Assembly: GCF_000277125.1 (NCBI RefSeq)
Contig: NC_016946.1
Span: 3,596,001-3,660,000, forward strand
From: Mycobacterium intracellulare ATCC 13950
GTDB lineage: Bacteria; Actinomycetota; Actinomycetes; Mycobacteriales; Mycobacteriaceae
Length of the DNA: 64,000 bases
Reading direction: 5' to 3'
Shown piece after piece: positions 52,692 to 63,732 of the stretch; position 1 is the stretch's first letter; each line of letters begins with the position of its first letter. The notes under the pieces are model-generated. The model did not search any database and had not been told where the DNA came from. It worked only from the letters and a program-made list of their open reading frames with translations. A program made the translations under genes and the position numbers.

Positions 52692-53984
52692 ATGGGCGAA
52701 CCGTCGCCCGACGGGCCGGGCAGCAGCGCGCCCGGCAGCACCGAACCCGCCCCCACCCCACTTCCGCGCCCGGCCGAAGGCGTCCCGCCCATCTCGGTGA
52801 GCGTGTACGAAATCGAGGCCGCGGCAGAGCGCCTGGACCGTGGGCGCGGGCCGTTCGCGGTGGACGCCGAGCGGGCGTCGGGTTTCCGCTACTCCAACCG
52901 GGCCTACCTGATCCAGATCCGCCGGGCGGGCTCCGGCACCGTGCTGATCGACCCGGTGAGCCACGGCCGCGACCCGCTGGAGGCGCTGCGGCCGGTGGCC
53001 GAGGTGCTGGGCACCGACGAATGGATCCTGCACTCGGCCGATCAGGACCTGCCCTGTTTGGCGGAGGTGGGCATGCGGCCGCCCGCGCTGTATGACACCG
53101 AGCTCGCGGGCCGCCTGGCCGGGTTCGAGCGCGTGAACCTGGCCACCATGGTCGAGCGGCTGCTGGGTTTCGGGCTGGCCAAGGGCCACGGCGCGGCGGA
53201 CTGGTCCAAGCGCCCCCTGCCCGCCGAATGGCTCAATTACGCCGCGCTGGACGTGGAACTGCTCATCGAGCTGCGCGCGGCGATCGCGGAGGTCCTCGCC
53301 GGGCAGGGCAAAACCGATTGGGCCGCACAGGAATTCGACTACCTGCGGGACACGGGTTCGAAAGATCCGGGTGCCGCGGCGCGACGGGACCGGTGGCGAC
53401 GAACGTCGGGAATCCATCGGGTGCGCGACAAGCGCGGCCTGGCCGCGGTGCGCGAATTGTGGTTGACGCGCGACCAGATCGCGCAGCGCCGCGACATCGC
53501 GCCGCGGCGCATCCTTCCGGACTCGGCCATCATCGACGCCGCGCTGGCCAACCCTACGACCGTCGAGGAACTGGTCGCCCTGCCCGTGTTCGGGGGGCGC
53601 AATCAACGCCGCAGCGCCGCGACGTGGCTGGCGGCGCTGGAGGCCGCGCGCCAGAACAAGAATCCGCCCGTGGACGCCGAACCGCCGAACGGGCCGCCGC
53701 CGCCGGCGCGGTGGAGCCGGCGCAAACCGGAGGCCGCCGCGCGGCTCGAGGCCGCGCGGGCGGCGCTGTCGGAGGTCTCCGAGCGGGTGCACGTCCCCAC
53801 CGAGAACCTGGTCTCGCCGGACCTGGTGCGACGGCTGTGCTGGGACTGGGAGGCCGCGCCGGATCCGTTCGAGGCCGTCGAGGCGTTTCTGCGGGCCGGG
53901 CAGGCCCGGCCCTGGCAGCGGGAGTTGGTGGATCCCGTGCTGGCCCGGGCGCTGCAGGCGGAAGGCACCGAAAGCGCCGACTAG
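52692..53984 (+). CDS. Ribonuclease D-family 3'-5' exonuclease with HRDC
   Basis: 430 residues. DEDD exonuclease domain: [22 protein letters not shown] (Asp, Glu), [14 protein letters not shown] (Asp) and [12 protein letters not shown] (Tyr-Asp). HRDC repeats follow (about 220-300, [33 protein letters not shown], and a second near 330-410). Trims tRNA or other structured RNA 3' ends. Overlaps dxs by four bases, convergent. Confidence 0.92.
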   Translation: MGEPSPDGPGSSAPGSTEPAPTPLPRPAEGVPPISVSVYEIEAAAERLDRGRGPFAVDAERASGFRYSNRAYLIQIRRAGSGTVLIDPVSHGRDPLEALRPVAEVLGTDEWILHSADQDLPCLAEVGMRPPALYDTELAGRLAGFERVNLATMVERLLGFGLAKGHGAADWSKRPLPAEWLNYAALDVELLIELRAAIAEVLAGQGKTDWAAQEFDYLRDTGSKDPGAAARRDRWRRTSGIHRVRDKRGLAAVRELWLTRDQIAQRRDIAPRRILPDSAIIDAALANPTTVEELVALPVFGGRNQRRSAATWLAALEAARQNKNPPVDAEPPNGPPPPARWSRRKPEAAARLEAARAALSEVSERVHVPTENLVSPDLVRRLCWDWEAAPDPFEAVEAFLRAGQARPWQRELVDPVLARALQAEGTESAD

Positions 53985-55906
53985 TCGAGGTGCTCCCGGA
54001 TCTCGGCTTCCGCCTCGCTGCTGCCCAGGGCGGCGACCCACCCGGTGATGCGGCGTGCCACGTCCTGATCCGTCAGGGCCAGGTCGGCCAGCAGCTCGCC
54101 CCGGGAGGCGTGTTCGTAGAACCGCTGCGGCAGGCCGACGTCGCGGCACGGAACGTCGATCTCGGCGCGGCGCAGGGCGGCCGACACCGCAGAGCCCACG
54201 CCGCCGTTGACCCCGTTGTCCTCGCAGGTGACGACCAGTTTGTGCCGCGCCGCCAGGTCGAGCAGGTTGTCCGAGACCGGCAGCACCCAGCGCGGGTCGA
54301 TGACCGTGACGCCGATCCCCTGATCCTGCAGTCGCTTGGCCACCGCCAGCGCCATCCGCGCGAACGCGCCGACGCCCACCAGCAGCACGTCGTGGTTGCA
54401 TCCGCCGGCCGGGACCGCGAGCACGTCGACACCCGAGATGCCGGAACCACGGCGCTCGATCGCCGGGATGTCCTCGCCCACATCACCTTTGGGGAAGCGC
54501 AGCGCCGTCGGCCCGTCGTCGACCTCGAGCGCCTCACCGAGTTCCTCGCGCAACCGGGTGGCGTCGCGGGGGGCGGCCGCCCGCATGCCGGGCACGATGC
54601 CCAGCATCGACAGGTCCCACATGCCGTTGTGGCTGGCGCCGTCGGATCCGGTGATCCCGGCCCGGTCCAGCACCATGGTGACGGGCAGCCGGTGCAGCGC
54701 CACGTCCATCATGATCTGGTCGAAGGCGCGGTTGAGGAACGTCGAATAGATGGCCACCACCGGGTGCATCCCGCCCATGGCCAGGCCGGCCGCCGACGTC
54801 ATGGCGTGCTGCTCGGCGATGCCGACGTCGAACAGGCGATCGGGAAACTGCTGCCCGAACGGCGTCAGCCCGGTGGGGCCGGGCATGGCCGCGGTGATGG
54901 CGACGATGTCGCGGCGCTTGCGGGCGTAGCCGATGAGCGCATCGGAGAAGGTCGCCGTCCAGCCCGGGCCGGGGACGCTGGTCGCCTGGCCGGTAAGGGG
55001 ATCGATCACCCCGCAGGAATGCATCTGCTCGGCTTCGTCGTCCTCGGCGGGCGCGTAGCCCATCCCCTTGCGGGTCACCACGTGCACGATCACCGGGCGC
55101 CCGAAGCCGCGGGCGTGGCGCAGCGCGGCCTCCACCGCGCGTTCGTCGTGGCCGTCGACGGGGCCCACGTACTTCAGCCCCAGGTCGGTGAACAGCAGCT
55201 GCGGTGACAACGAGTCCTTGATGCCGGCCTTGACGCTGTGCATCACCCGGTAGGCGAGCCGGCCGACCAGCGGCAGCGCCCGCAGCGCGTCGCGGCCCCT
55301 TTCCAGGGCCTGCTCGTAGACCGGTTGCAGCCGCAGCGTGGCGAGATGGTCGGCCACGCCGCCGATCGTCGGGGCGTAGCTGCGCCCGTTGTCGTTGACG
55401 ACGATGATCACCGGGCGGCCCGACGCGGCGATGTTGTTCAGCGCCTCCCAGCACATGCCACCGGTCAGCGCCCCGTCGCCGACCACCGCGACCACGTGCC
55501 GGTTGCGGTGCCCGCTCAGCTCGAAGGCCTTGGCCAGTCCGTCGGCGTAGGACAGCGCGGCGCTGGCGTGGCTGGACTCCACCCAGTCGTGTTCGCTCTC
55601 GGCGCGCGACGGATACCCGGACAGCCCACCCTTTTTGCGGAGGGTTTCGAACTCGTGGGAACGTCCCGTCAGCATCTTGTGGACGTAGGCCTGATGGCCG
55701 GTGTCGAAGATGATCGGATCGTGCGGCGAGTCGAACACGCGGTGCAGCGCGAGCGTCAGTTCGACCACGCCGAGATTGGGCCCGAGATGTCCGCCGGTGG
55801 CAGCGACCTTGTGAATCAGGAACTCGCGAATCTCGGCGGCCAATTCGCGGAGCTGATGCGCAGAAAGGTGCTGCAGATCAGCGGGCCCGCGGATCTGTTC
55901 CAGCAT
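53981..55906 (-). CDS. dxs: 1-deoxy-D-xylulose-5-phosphate synthase
   Basis: 641 residues. ThDP site [16 protein letters not shown], histidine [11 protein letters not shown], and [16 protein letters not shown] in the transketolase-like middle domain; C-terminal transketolase domain follows. Condenses pyruvate and glyceraldehyde 3-phosphate in the first step of the MEP isoprenoid pathway. Matches dxs1 (Rv2682c). Confidence 0.97.
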   Translation of the reverse strand: MLEQIRGPADLQHLSAHQLRELAAEIREFLIHKVAATGGHLGPNLGVVELTLALHRVFDSPHDPIIFDTGHQAYVHKMLTGRSHEFETLRKKGGLSGYPSRAESEHDWVESSHASAALSYADGLAKAFELSGHRNRHVVAVVGDGALTGGMCWEALNNIAASGRPVIIVVNDNGRSYAPTIGGVADHLATLRLQPVYEQALERGRDALRALPLVGRLAYRVMHSVKAGIKDSLSPQLLFTDLGLKYVGPVDGHDERAVEAALRHARGFGRPVIVHVVTRKGMGYAPAEDDEAEQMHSCGVIDPLTGQATSVPGPGWTATFSDALIGYARKRRDIVAITAAMPGPTGLTPFGQQFPDRLFDVGIAEQHAMTSAAGLAMGGMHPVVAIYSTFLNRAFDQIMMDVALHRLPVTMVLDRAGITGSDGASHNGMWDLSMLGIVPGMRAAAPRDATRLREELGEALEVDDGPTALRFPKGDVGEDIPAIERRGSGISGVDVLAVPAGGCNHDVLLVGVGAFARMALAVAKRLQDQGIGVTVIDPRWVLPVSDNLLDLAARHKLVVTCEDNGVNGGVGSAVSAALRRAEIDVPCRDVGLPQRFYEHASRGELLADLALTDQDVARRITGWVAALGSSEAEAEIREHLD

Positions 55907-56060
55907 CCCGTCAGTCTACGCAGCCACACGCGCCGGTTTGGTAGCGTCAATGCGCGGTGAGCCGGGAAGCCTGGTCGGCACTTCTACTTCCGACCCAGGA
56001 GCACGCCATGAGCATCGAGGCCGCCGCACCATCCACTCCCCGCGGACGTATCGTCGCAGT

Positions 56061-56504
56061 GTGCGTGCCGAGCAGATCGCCGAGGACTTCCCCGTCGTCA
56101 GCATCGACGCGGACGCGCTGGAAGCCGCCCGGATGCTGGCCGAGCACCGGCTGCCCGGGCTGTTGGTCACCGACGGTTCGGGGCGCCCTTACGCGGTGCT
56201 GCCCGCCTCCCAGGTCGTCCGCTTCATCGTGCCGCGTTACGTGCAGGACGACCCGTCGCTGGCCGGCGTGCTCAACGAATCGACCGCCGACCGCTGCGCG
56301 GAAAAATTGAGCGGCAAGAAGGTGCGCGACGTGTTGCCCGACCACCTGGTCGACGTGCCCCCGGCCCACGCCGACGACACCATCATCGAAGTGGCCGCGC
56401 TCATGGCGCGACTGCGCAGCCCGCTCGTCGCGGTGGTCAAAGACGGCGGACTGGTCGGGGTGATCACGGCATCGCGGGTGCTCGCCGCCGCGCTGAAAAC
56501 CTGA
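56061..56504 (+). CDS. CBS-domain pair protein, start uncertain
   Basis: 147 residues from GTG 56061 ([36 protein letters not shown], then [35 protein letters not shown]). The two CBS motifs form a nucleotide-sensing module. An ATG at 56008 with a good GGAG site is in another frame and reads MSIEAAAPSTPRGRIV before the CBS frame starts, so either the N-terminus is frameshifted or that ATG is unused. Placed before the ArsB/NhaD transporter, which it may regulate. Confidence 0.82.
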   Translation: MRAEQIAEDFPVVSIDADALEAARMLAEHRLPGLLVTDGSGRPYAVLPASQVVRFIVPRYVQDDPSLAGVLNESTADRCAEKLSGKKVRDVLPDHLVDVPPAHADDTIIEVAALMARLRSPLVAVVKDGGLVGVITASRVLAAALKT

Positions 56505-56520
56505 TGCCCCAGGCACATCG

Positions 56521-57810
56521 ATGAGCTTCATCGCGATCCTGGTCTTCGTGGTCGCCTATGTCCTGATCGCCAGCGACCGCGTCAACAAGACATTCGTGGC
56601 CCTCGCCGGCGCCGCGATCGTGGTCACCCTGCCGATCATCCGATCCGACGACGTCTTCTACTCACACGAAACCGGAATCGATTGGGACGTCATCTTTTTG
56701 CTGCTCGGCATGATGATCATCGTCAGCGTGCTGCGGCAGACCGGCGTGTTCGAGTACGTGGCGATCTGGTCGGCCAAACGCGCCCGCGGCTCGCCGTTGC
56801 GCGTCATGATCCTGCTGGCCCTGGTGACCGCGATCGCCTCGGCCCTGCTCGACAACGTCACCACCGTGTTGCTGGTCGCCCCGGTGACGCTGTTGGTGTG
56901 CGAACGACTGGCGATCAACGCGGCGCCCTTTTTGATGGCCGAGGTGTTCGCATCGAATGTCGGCGGCGCGGCAACGTTGGTGGGCGATCCGCCCAACATC
57001 ATCATCGCCAGCAGGGCCGGTCTGACGTTCAACGACTTTCTCGTTCATCTGGCGCCGATCGTGGTCATCGTCCTCGCCGTCCTGATGGTGTTGTTGCCGC
57101 GCCTTTTTCCCGGGGCGTTCAGCGTCGACCCCGATCGGGTTGCCGACGTGATGTCGCTGGAGGAAAAGGAGGCCATCCGCGACCCCCGGCTGCTCGTCAC
57201 GTGCGGGATCGTCTTGCTGGCGGTGTTCACCGCGTTCATCGCGCACTCGCCGCTGCATATGGAACCCTCCATGGTGGCGCTGCTGGGCGCCGGGATCCTG
57301 GTCGTGGCGTCACGACTCAAGCCGTCCGATTACCTGTCCAGCGTGGAGTGGGACACGCTGCTGTTCTTCGCCGGCCTGTTCATCATGGTCGGCGCGCTGG
57401 TGAAGACGGGAGTCGTCAAAGAGCTTGCCCGCGTGCTGATCTCCGCCAGCGGAGGAAACACCCTGGCCGCGACGATGATCATCCTGGTCGCGTCGGCCGT
57501 CATCAGCGGGGTCGTGGACAACGTCCCCTACGCCGCGACGATGGCGCCGGTGGTGGCCGACCTGGTGCCCGCCCTGACCGATCACGCCAACCCCGGCGCC
57601 CTGTGGTGGTCACTCGCGCTGGGCACGGACTTCGGCGGCAACCTGACCGCCATCGGCGCCAGCGCCAACATCGTCATGCTCGGGATCGCCCACCGCTCCG
57701 ACAACCCCATCTCCTTCTGGGAATTCACCCGCAAGGGCGCGCTCGTCACCGCCGTCTCCATCGCGCTGGCCGCGCTGTATGTGTGGCTGCGGTATTTCGC
57801 GATGGCCTAG
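56521..57810 (+). CDS. ArsB/NhaD-family ion transporter
   Basis: 429 residues, about eleven helices. Two internally repeated family motifs, [19 protein letters not shown] in the first half and [22 protein letters not shown] in the second, plus [28 protein letters not shown]37Rv has two such genes here (Rv2684, Rv2685); only one is present in this window. Transports Na+, arsenite or organic anions; substrate unknown. Confidence 0.92.
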   Translation: MSFIAILVFVVAYVLIASDRVNKTFVALAGAAIVVTLPIIRSDDVFYSHETGIDWDVIFLLLGMMIIVSVLRQTGVFEYVAIWSAKRARGSPLRVMILLALVTAIASALLDNVTTVLLVAPVTLLVCERLAINAAPFLMAEVFASNVGGAATLVGDPPNIIIASRAGLTFNDFLVHLAPIVVIVLAVLMVLLPRLFPGAFSVDPDRVADVMSLEEKEAIRDPRLLVTCGIVLLAVFTAFIAHSPLHMEPSMVALLGAGILVVASRLKPSDYLSSVEWDTLLFFAGLFIMVGALVKTGVVKELARVLISASGGNTLAATMIILVASAVISGVVDNVPYAATMAPVVADLVPALTDHANPGALWWSLALGTDFGGNLTAIGASANIVMLGIAHRSDNPISFWEFTRKGALVTAVSIALAALYVWLRYFAMA

Positions 57811-57818
57811 GCGCCGGA

Positions 57819-59021
57819 CTAATCGCCACGCGTCAGCAGCGAGACGCATTCGACGTGGTGGGTCAACGGGAACGCGTCGAACACCTTGATCTTCTCGACG
57901 GCGTAGCCGTGGCCGAGATAGATACCGATATCGCGCGCGAAAGACGCCGCCTCACAACCGATGTGCACCACACGCGGGACACCGGCCGCGGCGAGCAGAT
58001 CGATGATCTCGCGCCCGGCGCCCGCCCGCGGTGGGTCAAGCACCGCCACATCTGCGGTTGAGGCGCCTTCCCGCTGGGCCGCCAGCGCGCGGCGCACCGA
58101 GTCGGTGACGATCTGCACCTGGCTCAGATCGGCCAGCGCGCTCCGGGCGGCCCGCGTCGACCCGCGCGAGGTGTCCACGCTGAGCACCCGCCCCGAGGCC
58201 CCCACGGCCTCGCCGAGCGCGGCGGCGAAAACGCCTGCGCCACCGTAGAGATCCCAGGCGCTCATGCCGGTGCCGGCGGCCGCCCAGTCGGCGACCAGGG
58301 CGCTGTAGGTCGCCGCGGCGTCGCGGTGCGCCTGCCAAAAGGCGGTCACCGGCACCTGCCAGGTGCGCCCTGCCACCCGCTGCACCGCCTCGTAGCGGCC
58401 CTCCATCACCTTGGTCGCCGTGCGTCTGCCCTGCCGCAGGGTGCGCACCACGTGGCGCGCGCCGTCGTCGTCGACGGCCATGTGCAGCTGGGCGGCCGGC
58501 GGCCACTCGGTCTCGGCGATCCCGTCGAGCATGCCGTCGGGCAGCTGCGCGCAACGCAGGTCGGTCACCAAATCGTCGCTGTGGTAACGGTGAAAGCCCG
58601 GTCGATGGTCGGCGCCCACGTCGAGGCGGACGCGGGTGCGCCAGCCCGTGGGTCGCGACGACAGCGGTTCGGCCTCCCCGCTCCAGCGATGCCCACCGAG
58701 GCGCTCCAGCTGATTGGCCACCACCTCGGCCTTGAGCGCGCGCGCCACCTCGGGGGCGGCGAACGCCAGGTCGCAGCAGCCGGCGCCGCCGACCCCGGCG
58801 ATCGGGCACAGCGACGCCGTGCGGCCGTCCGCCGGCTCGACGACCTCGACAACCTCCGCGTGCCAATAGGATCCGCGGTCCGCGGTCACCCGCACCCGCA
58901 CCCGCTCACCGGGCAGCGCGTACCGGACGAACACCACCCGGCCTTCGTGGTGCGCCACGCAGCTGCCGCCGTTGGCCGGGGCGCCGGTGGTCAACGTCAG
59001 CTCCCCCACCGCGGGCGACAC
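57819..59021 (-). CDS. TrmA/RlmD-type RNA (uracil-5) methyltransferase
   Basis: 400 residues from GTG 59021; GTG 59009 or a TTG at 59054 overlapping the previous stop are alternatives. N-terminal TRAM-like part (GSCVAHHEGRVVFVRYALPGERVRVRV), iron-sulfur Cys (CPIAGVGGAGCC), SAM motif AWDLYGGAGVFAAAL, VLDPPRAGAGREI and the catalytic Cys in VVHIGCEAASFARD. Methylates uridine in tRNA or rRNA. Matches Rv2689c. Confidence 0.92.
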   Translation of the reverse strand: MSPAVGELTLTTGAPANGGSCVAHHEGRVVFVRYALPGERVRVRVTADRGSYWHAEVVEVVEPADGRTASLCPIAGVGGAGCCDLAFAAPEVARALKAEVVANQLERLGGHRWSGEAEPLSSRPTGWRTRVRLDVGADHRPGFHRYHSDDLVTDLRCAQLPDGMLDGIAETEWPPAAQLHMAVDDDGARHVVRTLRQGRRTATKVMEGRYEAVQRVAGRTWQVPVTAFWQAHRDAAATYSALVADWAAAGTGMSAWDLYGGAGVFAAALGEAVGASGRVLSVDTSRGSTRAARSALADLSQVQIVTDSVRRALAAQREGASTADVAVLDPPRAGAGREIIDLLAAAGVPRVVHIGCEAASFARDIGIYLGHGYAVEKIKVFDAFPLTHHVECVSLLTRGD

Positions 59022-59050
59022 CCCGCGCGGTGGGCGGGTCGATTCGCGGG

Positions 59051-61045
59051 TCAATCGAAAATACCCCGACGAGCGTCGCCCGGCGCCACGTGCGGCTGCA
59101 ACGTCTTGCGCCGTTCGGACGAACTCAGTTGCCACGGAACCGAAGTCACCATGACGCCGGGCATGAACAGCAGCCGCCCCTTGAGCCGCAGCGCGCTCTG
59201 ATTGTGCAGCACCTGCTCCCACCAGTGCCCCACCACATACTCCGGGATGAACACCGTGACCACGGTGCGGGGCGACTCCTCCCGGGCCCGCTTGACGTAT
59301 TCCAGTACGGGGCGGGTGATTTCGCGATACGGCGAGGCGATGACCTTGAGCGGAACGCTGATATCGCTCGCCTCCCACTTGCGCACCAGCTCGCGGGTTT
59401 CCGCGTCGTCGACGCTGACCGTCACCGCCTCGAGAACGTCGGGGCGGGTGGCCCTCGCGTAGGCCAGCGCGCGCCGCGTCGGCAGGTGCAGCTTCGACAC
59501 CAGCACCACGGCGTGGTTGCGGCTGGGCAACACCGCGTCCTCCTCGTCCTCGGCCTGCTGCGCCAATTCGCGGTTCACGGTGTTGTAGTGCCGGTGGATC
59601 ATCTTCATCATGCCGAACAGCAGGCTCATCGCGAACAGCGCGATCCACGCCCCGGCGACGAACTTGGTGACCAGCACCACCAGCAAAACCGCACCGGTGG
59701 AAAGCAATCCGACCGTGTTGACCACCCGCGAGCGCATCATCTTGCGCCGTACCCCGGGATCGGTCTCGGTGCGCAGCAACCGGGTCCAGTGCCGCACCAT
59801 GCCGATCTGGCTCAGCGTGAACGAAATGAACACGCCCACGATGTAGAGCTGAATCAACGCGGTGACCTCGCCGCGGAACGCCACGATCGCCAGCACGGCC
59901 ACCCCGGACAGGAACAGGATTCCGTTGGAGAACGCCAACCGGTCTCCGCGGGTGTGCAATTGGCGCGGAAGGTAGCTGTGCTGGGCCAGGATCGAACCGA
60001 GCACCGGGAATCCGTTGAACGCGGTGTTGGCCGCGAGCACCAGGATGAGGGCGGTCACCGTGGCGATCAGCAGGAACCCGAGGTGAAAGCCGCCGAACAC
60101 CGCCTGCGCCAGTTGGGTGACCAGGGTCTTTTGGTAGTACCCCTTCGGGGTTCCGCTCAGCTGGGTCGCGGGATCCTCGACGAGCTGAACGCCGATCTTC
60201 TGCGCCAGCACGATGATGCCCATCAGCAGCGTCACCGCGATTGCGCCCAACATCAGCAGGGTCGTGGCCGCGTTGCGCGACTTGGGTTTCTGAAATGCCG
60301 GCACCCCGTTGCTGATCGCCTCGACACCCGTAAGCGCCGCACACCCCGAGGAGAACGACCGCGCCACCAAGAACGCCAACGCGAAACCGACGACCTGGCC
60401 GTGTTCGGCGTGCATCTGGAAACCGGCGGACTCCGCCCGCAAGGGATCACCCAGCACGAAGATCCGGAACAGGCCCCAGCCGATCATGACGAGGACCCCG
60501 ATGATGAACGCATACGTCGGGATGGCGAACGCCACCCCGGATTCGCGCACCCCGCGCAGGTTCAGCGCCATCACCAGCAGAATGGAGGCCACACAGAAGA
60601 ACACCTTGTGTTCGGCCACGATCGGGATGGCCGAGCCGATGTTCGCCATCGCCGACGCCGTCGAAACCGCCACGGTCAGAACGTAATCCACCATCAGCGC
60701 GCTCGCCACGACGAGGCCCGCCGTCTCGCCCAGGTTGGTGGTGACCACCTCGTAATCGCCGCCACCCGAGGGGTAGGCGTGGACGTTCTGCCGGTAGCTG
60801 GCCACCACCACCAACATGACCGCCGCCACGGCGAGCCCGATCCACGGCGTCAGCGCGTACGCCGAGACCCCCGCCACCGAGAGCATGAGGAAGACCTCCT
60901 CGGGCGCATACGCCACCGAGGACAACGCGTCGGAGGCGAACACCGGCAAGGCGATCCGCTTGGGCAGCAGGGTGTGGCTGAGCCGGTCGCTGCGAAACGG
61001 CCGGCCGATAAGCAACCGACGAGTGGCGGTTGAAAGTTTGGACAC
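59051..61045 (-). CDS. APC-family amino-acid permease with C-terminal domain
   Basis: 664 residues from GTG 61045. Twelve-helix permease core (SDALSSVAYAPEEVFLMLSVAG, YPSGGGDYEVVTTNLGETAGL, SSGCAALTGVEAISNGVPAF) and a soluble end of about 160 residues (HAVVLVSKLHLPTRRALAYARATRPDVLEAVTVSVDD), UspA-like. K+ uptake or amino acid import is plausible; next to trkA/trkB a K+ link is attractive. Matches Rv2690c. Confidence 0.92.
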   Translation of the reverse strand: MSKLSTATRRLLIGRPFRSDRLSHTLLPKRIALPVFASDALSSVAYAPEEVFLMLSVAGVSAYALTPWIGLAVAAVMLVVVASYRQNVHAYPSGGGDYEVVTTNLGETAGLVVASALMVDYVLTVAVSTASAMANIGSAIPIVAEHKVFFCVASILLVMALNLRGVRESGVAFAIPTYAFIIGVLVMIGWGLFRIFVLGDPLRAESAGFQMHAEHGQVVGFALAFLVARSFSSGCAALTGVEAISNGVPAFQKPKSRNAATTLLMLGAIAVTLLMGIIVLAQKIGVQLVEDPATQLSGTPKGYYQKTLVTQLAQAVFGGFHLGFLLIATVTALILVLAANTAFNGFPVLGSILAQHSYLPRQLHTRGDRLAFSNGILFLSGVAVLAIVAFRGEVTALIQLYIVGVFISFTLSQIGMVRHWTRLLRTETDPGVRRKMMRSRVVNTVGLLSTGAVLLVVLVTKFVAGAWIALFAMSLLFGMMKMIHRHYNTVNRELAQQAEDEEDAVLPSRNHAVVLVSKLHLPTRRALAYARATRPDVLEAVTVSVDDAETRELVRKWEASDISVPLKVIASPYREITRPVLEYVKRAREESPRTVVTVFIPEYVVGHWWEQVLHNQSALRLKGRLLFMPGVMVTSVPWQLSSSERRKTLQPHVAPGDARRGIFD

Positions 61046-61172
61046 GAGAGCCAAGAGTAAGCCCAGACGCCTCTGACGGTAGCGTTCGTGGACGAGAATG
61101 TTCGCCGACCGAAACGGCTTGCCCACGTGCGTTGCCGACGAAGGGCGCAGGACGCGGCCGAGAGGACCACAA

Positions 61173-61838
61173 GTGCGAGTAGTAGTGATGGGCTGCGGCC
61201 GTGTCGGCTCCTCGGTCGCCGACGGGCTGTCCCGCATCGGTCACGACGTGGCCGTCATCGACCGCGACAGCACCGCCTTCAACCGGCTCAGCCCCGAATA
61301 CGCCGGCGAGCGGGTCCTGGGGCAGGGATTCGACCGAGATGTACTGCTGAGGGCCGGTATCGAAGAGGCGGACGCGTTCGCCGCGGTGTCCTCCGGTGAC
61401 AACTCCAACATCATCTCCGCGCGCCTGGCGCGGGAGACGTTCGGCGTCAAGCGGGTCGTGGCCCGCATCTACGACGCCAAGCGCGCCGAGGTCTACGAGC
61501 GCCTAGGCATCCCGACCATCGCGACCGTGCCCTGGACCACCGACCGCCTGCTCAATGCCCTCCTGCGGGAGACCGAGACGGCCAAGTGGCGCGACCCGAC
61601 CGGCACGGTCGCCGTCTCCGAGGTCGTCCTGCACGAGGACTGGATCGGCCACCGGGTCACCGATCTCGAGCAGGCCACCGGCGCGCGGGTCGCCTTCCTG
61701 ATCAGGTTCGGGGCCGGCGTCCTGCCCGAGCCGAAGTCGGTGATCCAGGCCGGCGACCAGGTCTATGTCGCGGCGATATCCGGGCGCGCCGCCGAGGCGG
61801 TCGCCATCGCCGCGCTACCGCCGAGCGAAGACCTGTGA
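61173..61838 (+). CDS. ceoB: TrkA-type potassium regulator CeoB
   Basis: 221 residues, GTG with AGAGGA. RCK_N Rossmann motif MGCGRVGSSVADGLSRIGHDVAVID and a C-terminal RCK_C part (ISGRAAEAVAIAAL). Forms the NAD/ATP-sensing ring of a K+ channel with CeoC and probably the neighbouring permease. Matches Rv2691. Confidence 0.93.
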   Translation: MRVVVMGCGRVGSSVADGLSRIGHDVAVIDRDSTAFNRLSPEYAGERVLGQGFDRDVLLRAGIEEADAFAAVSSGDNSNIISARLARETFGVKRVVARIYDAKRAEVYERLGIPTIATVPWTTDRLLNALLRETETAKWRDPTGTVAVSEVVLHEDWIGHRVTDLEQATGARVAFLIRFGAGVLPEPKSVIQAGDQVYVAAISGRAAEAVAIAALPPSEDL

Positions 61839-61872
61839 TGAATTCGGGACCGGCTGTGAGGGGACGGCGCAT

Positions 61873-62529
61873 ATGAAGGTAGCGGTTGCCGGTGCCGGTG
61901 CGGTCGGTCGCTCGGTCACGCGGGAACTCATCGGCAACGGCCACGACGTGACGTTGATCGAGCGCAACCCCGACCACGTCGACGTCGACGCCATCCCGGC
62001 CGCGCACTGGCGCCTGGGCGATGCGTGCGAGTTGACGCTGCTGGAATCGGTGCACATGCAGGAGTTCGACGTGGTGGTGGCCGCCACCGGCGATGACAAG
62101 GCCAACGTCGTGCTAAGCCTCTTGGCCAAAACCGAATTCGCGGTGCCCCGGGTGGTGGCCCGGGTCAACGACCCGCGCAACGAGTGGCTGTTCACCGACG
62201 CCTGGGGCGTCGACGTCGCGGTGTCGACACCGCGCATGCTGGCGTCGCTCATCGAGGAGGCCGTCGCCGTCGGCGATCTGGTGCGGCTGATGGAGTTCCG
62301 CAAGGGGCAGGCCAACCTCGTCGAGATCACCCTGCCCGATGACACGCCGTGGGGCGGCAAGCCGGTGCGCAAACTGCAGCTGCCGCGCGACACCTCGCTG
62401 GTGACGATCCTGCGCGGCCCGCGGGTCATCGTGCCCGAGGAGGACGAGCCGCTCGAAGGCGGCGACGAGCTGCTGTTCGTCGCCGTCGCCGAGGCCGAAG
62501 AGGACCTGCAGAAGCTGCTGTTGGGCTAG
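61873..62529 (+). CDS. ceoC: TrkA-type potassium regulator CeoC
   Basis: 218 residues. Rossmann motif VAGAGAVGRSVTRELIGNGHDVTLIE and RCK_C domain (KLQLPRDTSLVTILRGPRVIVPEEDEPLEGGDELLFVAV). Paralogue and partner of CeoB. Overlaps the convergent DUF3159 gene by four bases. Matches Rv2692. Confidence 0.94.
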   Translation: MKVAVAGAGAVGRSVTRELIGNGHDVTLIERNPDHVDVDAIPAAHWRLGDACELTLLESVHMQEFDVVVAATGDDKANVVLSLLAKTEFAVPRVVARVNDPRNEWLFTDAWGVDVAVSTPRMLASLIEEAVAVGDLVRLMEFRKGQANLVEITLPDDTPWGGKPVRKLQLPRDTSLVTILRGPRVIVPEEDEPLEGGDELLFVAVAEAEEDLQKLLLG

Positions 62530-63233
62530 TCGCCGACGCTACGGGGTGCCAGCTCGGCGCCCGCCGCGATGGCCCGTTGCGCCGACTTGATCGCCGCGTA
62601 GGTCGCCAGCGCGGCCAGCACGGTCAGTGGCCAGCCCATCCCGATCCGCGCGGCCGCCAGCCACCCGGTCCGATCGGCGTCGTAGAGCAGCCCCTGGACC
62701 ACGAAGCGGGAGGTGAACACCAGTACCCAGCCCAGTGAGGCGATGTCGAACGCAAGGACGGCCCTTGGAACGCTGCGCCAGCCGTCCCCGCGGCCGGTGG
62801 CCCAGCTCCACGCGTAGCCCACCAGCGGCCGGCGGATCGCCACCGACGCCGCGACCACCACCGCCCACACCAGCGACATCCAGATGCCCAGCAGGAAATA
62901 GCCCTTGGACTCCCCCAGCACGTAGGCGATCAGCGCGCACAGCGCCACGCCGAAGAACCCGGACAACGCCGGTTGTGGGGAATCCCGCCGGATCAGCCGC
63001 CACAGCAAGACCAGCGCGGCCACCCCCAGCGCGGCCGCGATCGCCGGGACCAGTCCCGACACGCTCGAGACGATCACGAAGACGACCACCGGGAGCGACG
63101 AGTAGATGACGCCACTGACGCCGCCTGCCTGCGCCAGCAGGCGCTCGGGGCTGATGCGACTAGTGGTTTGTTCCGATGAGCCCGGCTCCCGGGCGGGCGG
63201 GGTGGCCCCGCCCAATCCTTCCGGGACGGTCAC
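62526..63233 (-). CDS. DUF3159 membrane protein
   Basis: 235 residues, GTG start overlapping the previous stop (GTGA). About five or six transmembrane helices (VIYSSLPVVVFVIVSSVSGLVPAIAAALGVAALVLLW, FFGVALCALIAYVLGESKGYFLLGIWMSLVWAVVVAASVAIRRPLVGY). DUF3159 is an actinobacterial family, role unknown. Coupled to the OB-fold gene. Matches Rv2693c. Confidence 0.9.
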   Translation of the reverse strand: MTVPEGLGGATPPAREPGSSEQTTSRISPERLLAQAGGVSGVIYSSLPVVVFVIVSSVSGLVPAIAAALGVAALVLLWRLIRRDSPQPALSGFFGVALCALIAYVLGESKGYFLLGIWMSLVWAVVVAASVAIRRPLVGYAWSWATGRGDGWRSVPRAVLAFDIASLGWVLVFTSRFVVQGLLYDADRTGWLAAARIGMGWPLTVLAALATYAAIKSAQRAIAAGAELAPRSVGD

Positions 63234-63598
63234 CGTTGAATTTCGTAGTGCGGGTTGTAGATCGCCTTGGTTCCGTTCTCGAGCTTGCCGAGGCGGCCCC
63301 GCACGCGCAGGGTCCGGCCCGAGTCGATGCCCGGGATGCGGCGCTGGCCCAGCCACACGAGCGTGACGGTGTCGCTGCCGTCGAACAATTCCGCGCGAAC
63401 CCCGCCGGCGCAGGCCCTGCCGTTGCATTCCACGCTGCGTAGCGTGCCGACCATCGTGACCTCCTGGCCACGTTCGCAATCGATAGCCCGTTGCGCGCCG
63501 GTGCTGGCGACTTCGTCGGACAGTTCCTCAGAGTCGCGTTGCTCCGGATCCTCCGTCAACCGACGGGTCAGCCGGCGCAGATACCCTTGGGCCCCCAT
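63230..63598 (-). CDS. OB-fold nucleic-acid-binding-type protein (Rv2694c-like)
   Basis: 122 residues from ATG 63598. MGAQGYLRRLTRRLTEDPEQRDSEELSD then an OB-fold (EVTMVGTLRSVECNGRACAGGVRAELFDGSDTVTLVWLGQRRIPGIDSGRTLRVRGRLGKLENGTKAIYNPHYEI). Possible nucleic-acid binding; two Cys in the loop. Pairs with the DUF3159 protein in most Actinobacteria. Confidence 0.88.
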   Translation of the reverse strand: MGAQGYLRRLTRRLTEDPEQRDSEELSDEVASTGAQRAIDCERGQEVTMVGTLRSVECNGRACAGGVRAELFDGSDTVTLVWLGQRRIPGIDSGRTLRVRGRLGKLENGTKAIYNPHYEIQR

Positions 63599-63732
63599 GG
63601 CCACTCCTGACGATAAAAGCTTCGATGCTTCCTCTATGCCAACGGACACCGTAGACCTCTTGGTTCCCCAGCGCCAACCGACTCAAACGTGATGTTGGAC
63701 CGCAGGTCAACGCCGTGCACTATCGAGGGGTG

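Noticed and set aside
57819..60344. Methyltransferase read as 841 residues
   Set aside because: The first 440 residues are an antisense-like shadow of the permease; true start is near 59021.
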